A DNA stretch of 11,731 nt, taken from assembly GCA_021779795.1 (NCBI GenBank), contig JAJXZZ010000051.1:1-11731 (forward strand), written 5' to 3'. Position 1 is the first letter of the stretch; each line of letters begins with the position of its first letter. The notes beneath the pieces were generated by a model. The model searched no databases and was not told where the DNA came from. It saw nothing but the letters and a program-made list of their open reading frames with translations. Source of the DNA: Acidobacteriota bacterium (GTDB lineage: Bacteria > Acidobacteriota > Vicinamibacteria > Vicinamibacterales > Fen-181). The translations under genes and the position numbers were made by a program. Below, in pieces: positions 6,328 through 11,731 of this stretch.

Positions 6328-7725
6328 ATGTCCATGTGTCACGTCCTGATCCTTGCCGCCGGCAAGGGCACGCGCATGAAGTCTGCCCAGCCGAAGGTGC
6401 TGCACCGCGTCGCCGGGGCGCCGATGATCGACTACGTGCTCGACGCCTCGGCCGCGCTCGCCCCCGAGACGACGACGGTCGTCGTCGGGCACCAGGCCGA
6501 TCGGCTGCGGGCCGCCCTGGACGGGAGGCCCGGCCTTCGCTTCGTGCTCCAGGAGCCGCAGCTCGGCACGGCGCACGCGGTGGCCCAGGCGGCGCCGCTG
6601 TTTGCCGGCGTGCCCGGGACGCTGATCGTGCTGTCGGGCGACGTGCCGCTGCTGACGGCGGACACGCTGCGGGCGCTGCTCGCCCGCCACGCGGAGACCG
6701 GGGCGGCGGCCACGGTGCTGACGGCCGTGGTGGACGATCCCTCGGGCTACGGCCGGGTGGTCCGGAACGGCGACGAGGTGGCCGCCATCGTCGAGCACCG
6801 CGACGCCACGGAGGCCGAGCGCGGGATCCGCGAGATCAACGCGGGCATCTACGCCTTCGACCTGGCGCCGCTGTTCCCGGCGCTGGCCAGGGTCGCAGCG
6901 GACAACTCGCAGCGCGAGTACTACCTGCCCGACGTGGCGGCCCTCTACCGGCGCGCCGGGCGCCGCGTGGCGGCGCTCGCGGCGGCGCGGCCCGAGGAAA
7001 TCCTGGGCATCAACACGCGCGCCGAGCTGGCCGCCACGAGCGAGCGCGTCTGGCGCGCGCGGCGCGAGGCGCTCATGGCCGCGGGCGTCACGCTCGAGGA
7101 TCCCGCCGCCACCTACGTGGACGCGGGGGTGACGGTCGGCCCCGACAGCGTGATCGCGCCGGGCGTGTCGCTGCTCGGCCGGACGACGATCGGGGCGCGC
7201 GCGGTGATCCAGGCCGGCGTGCGCATCGTGGACTCGCAGCTCGGCGACGACGTGACCGTGCTCGACCACTGCGTGATCGCGGGGTCGCGCCTCGACGCGG
7301 GCGCGAGCGTCGGCCCGTTCGCGCACATCCGGCCCGGCTCCGCGGTCGGCCCCGCCGCGCGCGTGGGCAACTTCGTCGAACTGAAGAAGACGCGGCTCGG
7401 CGCCGGGTCGAAGGCCAGCCACCTGGCCTACCTGGGCGACGCGACGATCGGGGAGAAGGTGAACATCGGCGCCGGCACGATCACCTGCAATTACGACGGG
7501 GCGGCGAAGCACCCGACGGTCATCGAGGACGAGGTCTTCATCGGCAGCGACTCGCAGCTCGTCGCGCCGGTCCGGATCGGCCGCGGGGCGTACGTGGCGG
7601 CGGGGTCGTCGATCACCAGGGACGTGCCGGCCGGCGCGCTGGCCATCGCGCGCGGGCGCCAGGAGAACAAGGAAGGCTGGGTCGCGATGAAGAAGGCGCG
7701 GGCTGCGGCCGAAAAGAAGGAATAG
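6328..7725 (+). CDS. glmU: Bifunctional GlmU: N-acetylglucosamine-1-P uridyltransferase / glucosamine-1-P acetyltransferase
   Basis: Cytoplasmic bifunctional enzyme making UDP-GlcNAc for peptidoglycan and LPS: acetyl-CoA-dependent acetylation of GlcN-1-P, then uridylyl transfer from UTP. The N-terminal Rossmann pyrophosphorylase domain (about 1-232) has LAAGKGTRMKSAQPKVLH (9-26), QLGTAHA (78-84), metal-binding D105 in SGDVPLL, YGRVV (141-145) and N229 in GINTRAEL. The left-handed beta-helix acetyltransferase domain (about 255-465) has hexapeptide repeats, IRPGS with R335, VELKK with K353, SKASH with H365, and NIGAGTITCNYDG (379-391). The 465-aa length is normal. ATG 6328 is used; ATG 6334 (MCHVLILAAG) has a better-spaced AGG and may be the true start. 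It lies 54 nt after the TPR gene and 14 nt before glmS, as an operon. Active-site residues appear intact. Confidence 0.97.
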   Translation: MSMCHVLILAAGKGTRMKSAQPKVLHRVAGAPMIDYVLDASAALAPETTTVVVGHQADRLRAALDGRPGLRFVLQEPQLGTAHAVAQAAPLFAGVPGTLIVLSGDVPLLTADTLRALLARHAETGAAATVLTAVVDDPSGYGRVVRNGDEVAAIVEHRDATEAERGIREINAGIYAFDLAPLFPALARVAADNSQREYYLPDVAALYRRAGRRVAALAAARPEEILGINTRAELAATSERVWRARREALMAAGVTLEDPAATYVDAGVTVGPDSVIAPGVSLLGRTTIGARAVIQAGVRIVDSQLGDDVTVLDHCVIAGSRLDAGASVGPFAHIRPGSAVGPAARVGNFVELKKTRLGAGSKASHLAYLGDATIGEKVNIGAGTITCNYDGAAKHPTVIEDEVFIGSDSQLVAPVRIGRGAYVAAGSSITRDVPAGALAIARGRQENKEGWVAMKKARAAAEKKE

Positions 7726-7739
7726 GAGAAGCGCGATCC

Positions 7740-9599
7740 ATGTGCGGCATCATCGGCTACATCGGCCCCAAGCCGGTCGTCCCCGTCCTGCTCGACGGCC
7801 TGAAGCGTCTCGAATACCGCGGCTACGACTCGGCGGGCGTCGCCGTCGTCCGCGACGGCGTGATCGCCGTGCGGCGCAGCGCGGGCAAGCTGTCGCGCCT
7901 GGCGGACGCCATCGCGGCCGACCCGCTCGACGGCGAGTACGGCGTCGGCCACACGCGGTGGGCGACGCACGGCCGGCCGACCGAGGAGAACGCGCACCCC
8001 CACCGGGACTGCACGGGCCGCATCGTGGTGGTCCACAACGGGATCATCGAGAACTACCTGGAGCTGAAGGTCGAGCTGCAGGGCCTCGGCCACAGGTTCG
8101 TCACCGAGACGGACACCGAGATCGTCGCCCACCTGGTCGAGCAGGAGCTGAAGGCCGCGGGGGCGGACGGGGGCGGCCTCGAGGGGGCGACGCGCCGGGC
8201 GCTCGCGCGGATGCGCGGCATGTTCGCGCTCGTCATCCTCTCCTCCGCCGAGCCCCGGAAGATCGTCGCCGCGCGCAAGGGCCCGCCGCTCGTGGTGGGG
8301 ATCGGCGACGGCGAGTACTTCGTGGCCTCCGACATCCCGGCCATCCTCGCCCACACGCGCGACGTCGTCTTCCTCGCCGACGACGAGATGGCGGTGCTCA
8401 CCTCGTCGGGCGTCACGTTCTCGACCTTCGCGGGGGCGCGGATCGACCGGCGGACCGAGCGGGTGCTGTGGGACCCGATCCAGGCGGAGAAGGCCGGGTT
8501 CAAGCACTTCATGCAGAAGGAGATCTTCGAGCAGCCGCAGGCCGTGCGCGAGACGGTCCTCGGGCGCGTGTCGCTCGACACGGGCCGCGTGTTCCTCGAG
8601 GAGATGACGCTGTCGGACGCGGATCTCGCCGCCGTCGAGCAGGTCACGATCATCGCGTGCGGCACCTCGTGGCACGCCGGGCTGGTGGGCAAGTACCTCA
8701 TCGAGGGGCTCGCCCACGTGCCGGTCGAGGTGGACTACGGCTCGGAGTACCGGTACCGGGCGCCGATCGTCGGCAGCCGGACGCTGGCCGTCGTCATCAC
8801 GCAGTCGGGCGAGACGGCCGACACGCTGGCGGCGCTGCGCGAGGCGAAGGCGCAGGGGGCGCGCAGCCTGGCGATCTGCAACGTCGTCGGCAGCATGGCG
8901 ACGCGCGAGAGCGACGGCACGGTGTACACGCACGCCGGCCCCGAGATCGGCGTCGCGTCCACCAAGGCGTTCACCTCGCAACTGGTCGCGCTGCACCTGC
9001 TGGCGCTGCACCTGGCCCGCGTGCGCGGCGCGATCGCGCCGGAGCAGTCGCGGGCGGAGATCGAGGGGCTGCTGCTGCTGCCGACGCTGGTGGACCAGGC
9101 GCTGCACCTGTCGGCGCTGGTGGACGAGATCGCGCGCCGGTTCTACAACCGCAGCGACTTCCTGTTCCTCGGGCGCGGGATCAACTACCCGATCGCGCTC
9201 GAGGGGGCGCTCAAGCTGAAGGAAGTCTCCTACATCCACGCCGAGGGGTACCCGGCGGGCGAGATGAAGCACGGGCCGATCGCGCTCATCGACGAGCGGA
9301 TGCCCGTCGTGGCGATCGCGCCGCGCGACCACGTCTTCGAGAAGATGCTGGGCAACATCCAGGAGGTCAAGGCGCGCGGCGGCTCGGTCATCGCCCTGAC
9401 GACCGGCCGCGACGACCTGGTCGAGCGGCTGCTCGACACCGAGCACGACTCGATCATCGCGCTCCCCGAGGTGCCGCCGCGGCTCTCGCCGGTGGTCGCC
9501 GTGATCCCGCTGCAGCTGCTCGCCTACCACGTCGCCGTGCGCCGGGGCTGCGACGTCGATCAGCCGCGCAACCTGGCGAAGAGTGTCACGGTAGAATAG
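7740..9599 (+). CDS. glmS: Glutamine--fructose-6-phosphate aminotransferase (isomerizing)
   Basis: Cytoplasmic enzyme converting fructose-6-P and glutamine to glucosamine-6-P and glutamate, the first committed step to UDP-GlcNAc. The 619-aa product (usual about 610) opens MCGIIGYIG, so Cys2 becomes the N-terminal nucleophile of the class II glutaminase domain (2-240). That domain also shows RWATHG (74-79), HNGIIENY (99-106) and TETDTE (122-127). Two SIS sugar-isomerase domains follow, with CGTSWHA (307-313), TQSGETADT (354-362), STKAFTSQ (407-414) and EGALKLKEVSYIHAEGY (488-504). E495, H511 and K614 match the isomerase catalytic residues. The hallmark C-terminus DQPRNLAKSVTVE is intact. AGGAG at 7724-7728 overlaps the glmU stop and lies 11 nt before the ATG. 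The 14-nt gap to glmU implies translational coupling or co-transcription and excludes a glmS ribozyme leader. The stop codon lies inside a downstream repeat hairpin. Confidence 0.98.
   Translation: MCGIIGYIGPKPVVPVLLDGLKRLEYRGYDSAGVAVVRDGVIAVRRSAGKLSRLADAIAADPLDGEYGVGHTRWATHGRPTEENAHPHRDCTGRIVVVHNGIIENYLELKVELQGLGHRFVTETDTEIVAHLVEQELKAAGADGGGLEGATRRALARMRGMFALVILSSAEPRKIVAARKGPPLVVGIGDGEYFVASDIPAILAHTRDVVFLADDEMAVLTSSGVTFSTFAGARIDRRTERVLWDPIQAEKAGFKHFMQKEIFEQPQAVRETVLGRVSLDTGRVFLEEMTLSDADLAAVEQVTIIACGTSWHAGLVGKYLIEGLAHVPVEVDYGSEYRYRAPIVGSRTLAVVITQSGETADTLAALREAKAQGARSLAICNVVGSMATRESDGTVYTHAGPEIGVASTKAFTSQLVALHLLALHLARVRGAIAPEQSRAEIEGLLLLPTLVDQALHLSALVDEIARRFYNRSDFLFLGRGINYPIALEGALKLKEVSYIHAEGYPAGEMKHGPIALIDERMPVVAIAPRDHVFEKMLGNIQEVKARGGSVIALTTGRDDLVERLLDTEHDSIIALPEVPPRLSPVVAVIPLQLLAYHVAVRRGCDVDQPRNLAKSVTVE
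9592..9597 (+). promoter_or_regulatory. Possible -10 box (TAGAAT) over the glmS stop codon
   Basis: TAGAAT (5 of 6 to TATAAT) overlaps the last codons of glmS and could start a separate pcrA transcript at about 9604, inside the repeat block. No -35 hexamer is evident 17 nt upstream. Because it is forced partly by the GlmS C-terminal codons (Val-Glu-stop), it may be fortuitous. Confidence 0.25.
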
Positions 9600-9665
9600 T
9601 AGGCGGTCGGCGGTCGGCGGTCGGCCGACTGCCTACTGCCGACTGCCGACTGCCTACTGCCGACT
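9598..9665. repeat. Heptanucleotide repeat block forming a long inverted repeat between glmS and pcrA
   Basis: Ten contiguous 7-bp units. Left half: AGTAGGC (9598-9604) and GGTCGGC three times (9605-9625). Right half, in opposite orientation and overlapping by 2 bp: GCCGACT (9624), GCCTACT (9631), GCCGACT (9638), GCCGACT (9645), GCCTACT (9652) and GCCGACT (9659-9665). Positions 9598-9625 pair with 9631-9658 as 28 pairs containing three G-T wobbles and one mismatch (9622/9634), closed by the 5-nt loop 9626-9630. The hairpin includes the last two bases of the glmS TAG. No T-tract follows, so it may be a transcript 3'-end stabiliser or attenuator rather than a classical terminator. Similar AGTCGGC/AGTAGGC heptads are, in my recollection, seen dispersed in some high-GC genomes. 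Confidence 0.85.
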
Positions 9666-9683
9666 GTCTTTGCCAGGGCCGTG

Positions 9684-11731
9684 ATGGACTTCCTCGACGA
9701 ACTCAACCCCGAACAGCGCGAGGCCGTGCTCCAGGTGGATGGGCCGCTGCTCATCCTGGCCGGCGCGGGATCGGGCAAGACGCGCGTCATCGCCTACCGG
9801 ATCGCGTACCTCGTCGGCGCCGGCCATGCCGACGCCCGCGAGGTGGTCGCGGTCACCTTCACCAACAAGGCCGCCGAGGAGATGCGGCAGCGCGTGGCCG
9901 CGCTGCTCGGCGACGCCGCGAAGGGCGCGTGGATCTCCACGTTCCACTCGATGTGCGCCCGCCTGCTGCGGCGCGAGGCCCCCGAGGTCGGGCTGTCGCG
10001 CGACTTCGTCATCTACGACTCGTCGGACCAGGTCTCGGCCGTCAAGCAGGCGATGCGCGACCTCAACGTGGACGACAGCCTGCTCCAGCCGAGGGCCGTG
10101 CTCGGCCGCATCAGCCACGCGAAGAACCTGATGCTCGGCCCCGACGCGTTCGCCGGCAGCTACAACCCGCGGGACGCGCAGCTCGGGAAGATCTTCGAGC
10201 GCTACCAGCGCGCGCTCGACGACAGCCGGGCGCTCGACTTCGACGACCTCCTGCTGAAGACGGTGGCGCTGTTCGACAAGCCCGACGTCCGCGCCCGTTA
10301 CGCGGACCGGTTCCGCTTCCTGCTGGTGGACGAGTACCAGGACACCAACCGCCCGCAGTATCTCCTGATGCGGCGGCTGGCCGAGGCGCACCGGAACCTC
10401 TGCGTCGTCGGCGACCCCGACCAGTCGATCTACAAGTGGCGCGGCGCCGACCTGCGCAACATCCTCGACTTCGAGGCCGACTACCCCGACGCCACGGTCG
10501 TGCGCCTCGAGCGCAATTACCGGTCCACCGAGGTCATCCTGGCGGCGGCGTCGGCTCTCATCCGCCAGAACCGCAACCGCAAGGAGAAGCGGCTCTGGAC
10601 CGAGGCGCGCGGCGGCGACAAGATCCGCTACCACCAGGCCAACGACGAGCTCGAGGAGGCCGACGCCATCGCCCGCGTCGCGCGGGCGGCGGTGCGGACG
10701 GACGGCGACGCGCCGATGGCGGTCCTCTACCGCACCAACGCGCAGTCGCGCGTCATCGAGGACGCGCTGCGCCGCGAGGGGATCGCCTACCGCATCGTCG
10801 GCAGCGTCCGGTTCTACGAGCGCAAGGAAGTCAAGGACACGCTGGCGTACCTCAAGGTCCTGCTCGACCCGGACGACGACGTGAGCCTGCGCCGGGTGAT
10901 CAACGTGCCGCCGCGCGGCATCGGCAAGGGGGTGATGGACGCCCTCGAGTCGGCGCCGGCCGGCCTCGACCTGTCGGGCCCTGCGGGGCTGTCGCCCCAC
11001 TCGCTCTGGTCGCGGCTGTCGGCCGGCCTCGACCGCGGCGTGTTCTCCGGCCGCGCCGCGACGTCGCTCCGCGTCTTCAGGGACCTGATGGCCGGCCTCG
11101 CCGAGACGGTCAGGCAGGACCCGGTGTCGATCGCCATCGGGAAGGTCCTCGACCGGACCGGCTACCTCGCCGCGCTGCGGGAGGACCGGACCGAGGAGGC
11201 GCAGGGGCGGATCGAGAACCTGGCCGAACTGGTGTCGGCCGCCCGCGAATACGAGCTGCGCGAGGCCGAGGCGACGCTCGGCGGCTTCGTCGACACGCTG
11301 TCGCTGCTCTCGGACGCCGACGAGTCGGAAGGGGCCTCGGACGCCCGCGTGCTGATGATGACGCTGCACAGCGCCAAGGGGCTCGAGTTCCCGGTCGTCT
11401 TCATCGCCGGCCTCGAGGAGGGGCTGTTCCCCCACTCGCGGTCGAGCGACGACGAGGCCGAGCTCGAGGAGGAGCGGCGGCTCTGCTACGTCGGCATGAC
11501 GCGCGCCCGGCGCAAGCTGCACCTGGGCAGCGCGAACCGGCGGCGCTGGTACGGCGAGTTCCGGCCGGCCGCGCCGTCGCGGTTCATCGACGAGGTGCCG
11601 GCGGAGCTCGTCGAGCGGGTCGAACCGGCCGGGTCGGGGGCGTATCAGCCGGGCCTGTGGGCCGGCCGGCGGGCCTCTGGCGGGACCAACGGATTCGCCG
11701 GACGCCCGGCCGGGGCTGCGCGGCGCGGGCC
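9684..11731 (+). CDS. pcrA: UvrD/PcrA-type superfamily 1A DNA helicase (3' end cut by window edge)
   Basis: ATP-dependent 3'-5' DNA helicase acting in nucleotide excision repair, mismatch repair or removal of RecA and stalled polymerases. 682 codons are visible without a stop to the right edge. SF1A motifs: Q-motif LNPEQREAV (7-15), Walker A AGAGSGKT (26-33), Ia TFTNKAAEEM (58-67), FHSMCARLLRR (87-97), motif II LLVDEYQDTN (213-222), motif III VVGDPDQSIYKWRGA (241-255), motif IV LERNYRS (275-281), motif V TLHSAKGLEFP (560-570) and motif VI EERRLCYVGMTRAR (596-609). After 640 the sequence becomes a Gly/Ala/Arg-rich linker, as before the C-terminal Tudor-like tail of PcrA/UvrD; the family's usual 720-780 aa implies about 40-100 missing residues. 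ATG 9684 is preferred over GTG 9681 because AGGG ends 5 nt upstream. It lies 84 nt behind glmS, beyond the repeat hairpin. PcrA versus UvrD naming is arbitrary. Confidence 0.95.
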   Translation, partial: MDFLDELNPEQREAVLQVDGPLLILAGAGSGKTRVIAYRIAYLVGAGHADAREVVAVTFTNKAAEEMRQRVAALLGDAAKGAWISTFHSMCARLLRREAPEVGLSRDFVIYDSSDQVSAVKQAMRDLNVDDSLLQPRAVLGRISHAKNLMLGPDAFAGSYNPRDAQLGKIFERYQRALDDSRALDFDDLLLKTVALFDKPDVRARYADRFRFLLVDEYQDTNRPQYLLMRRLAEAHRNLCVVGDPDQSIYKWRGADLRNILDFEADYPDATVVRLERNYRSTEVILAAASALIRQNRNRKEKRLWTEARGGDKIRYHQANDELEEADAIARVARAAVRTDGDAPMAVLYRTNAQSRVIEDALRREGIAYRIVGSVRFYERKEVKDTLAYLKVLLDPDDDVSLRRVINVPPRGIGKGVMDALESAPAGLDLSGPAGLSPHSLWSRLSAGLDRGVFSGRAATSLRVFRDLMAGLAETVRQDPVSIAIGKVLDRTGYLAALREDRTEEAQGRIENLAELVSAAREYELREAEATLGGFVDTLSLLSDADESEGASDARVLMMTLHSAKGLEFPVVFIAGLEEGLFPHSRSSDDEAELEEERRLCYVGMTRARRKLHLGSANRRRWYGEFRPAAPSRFIDEVPAELVERVEPAGSGAYQPGLWAGRRASGGTNGFAGRPAGAARRG

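Noticed and set aside
5593..7512. 639-codon open frame on the minus strand opposite the TPR gene and glmU
   Set aside because: It is Arg/Ala/Gly/His-rich, has no recognisable domain, and lies antisense to two well-supported genes. High-GC third-position bias routinely opens such frames.
6336..7739. Apparent 468-residue N-terminal extension of GlmS, or a GlmU-GlmS fusion
   Set aside because: The extension is the +1 frame of glmU and reads as Arg/Gly-rich noise. GlmS must begin at Met-Cys so that Cys2 is the nucleophile, and a Shine-Dalgarno precedes that ATG.
7726..7739. glmS ribozyme or riboswitch upstream of glmS
   Set aside because: Only 14 bp separate glmU from glmS, which cannot hold the ribozyme.
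7491..9530. 679-codon minus-strand open frame opposite glmS
   Set aside because: Same artefact: it covers a complete, motif-intact glmS and its product is low-complexity with His/Asp/Arg repeats.
9598..9665. CRISPR array or intrinsic terminator at the heptad repeats
   Set aside because: There are no unique spacers and the 7-bp period is far too short for CRISPR. No T-tract follows the hairpin, so a classical intrinsic terminator is not supported.
9654..11522. 622-codon minus-strand open frame opposite the helicase
   Set aside because: Antisense shadow of the SF1 helicase, whose motifs are all in the plus frame.
1..11731. tRNA, rRNA, insertion sequence, prophage or defence genes
   Set aside because: I saw no tRNA-like cloverleaf, transposase motif, flanking target duplication or toxin/defence domain in any gap or gene. 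Base composition looks uniform throughout.

Overview
The window is a visibly high-GC (roughly 70%), densely coded piece of bacterial chromosome. It carries nine protein-coding genes, all with recognisable bacterial housekeeping or widespread families except one lineage-specific TPR protein. Nothing points to a phage, plasmid, transposon or CRISPR locus. High GC, the DUF885 and FmdB genes, a heptanucleotide repeat of the AGTCGGC/AGTAGGC type and the -10-like boxes close to start codons remind me of Acidobacteriota (Vicinamibacteria-like), but this placement is inference from general impression. Another high-GC lineage is possible.

Layout from left to right. serS (minus strand, its C-terminal tip cut by the window edge) and galU (plus) are divergent and share a 110-bp gap. 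galU then converges on a small FmdB-type zinc-ribbon gene, with only 3 bp between their stop codons. The zinc-ribbon gene lies downstream of a DUF885 metallopeptidase-like gene on the minus strand. DUF885 is divergent from rsmI (138-bp gap). From rsmI onward everything is on the plus strand: rsmI, a TPR protein with a histone H1-like basic tail behind its own good sigma-70 promoter, glmU and glmS (14-bp gap, a clear operon), then a PcrA/UvrD-type helicase that runs off the right edge.

Functionally the window mixes translation (seryl-tRNA charging; 2'-O-methylation of 16S rRNA C1402 by RsmI), sugar-nucleotide supply for the envelope (GalU makes UDP-glucose; GlmS and GlmU together make glucosamine-6-P and then UDP-GlcNAc for peptidoglycan and LPS) and DNA repair (PcrA/UvrD). 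GlmS and GlmU act in one pathway and are adjacent and co-oriented.

The most unusual non-coding item is a 68-bp block of 7-bp units between glmS and pcrA (9598-9665). Four units in one orientation are followed by six in the other, so the RNA could fold into a 28-bp hairpin that starts inside the glmS stop codon. The most unusual protein is the H1-tailed TPR protein (5455-6273). I see no convincing novel multi-gene system here.
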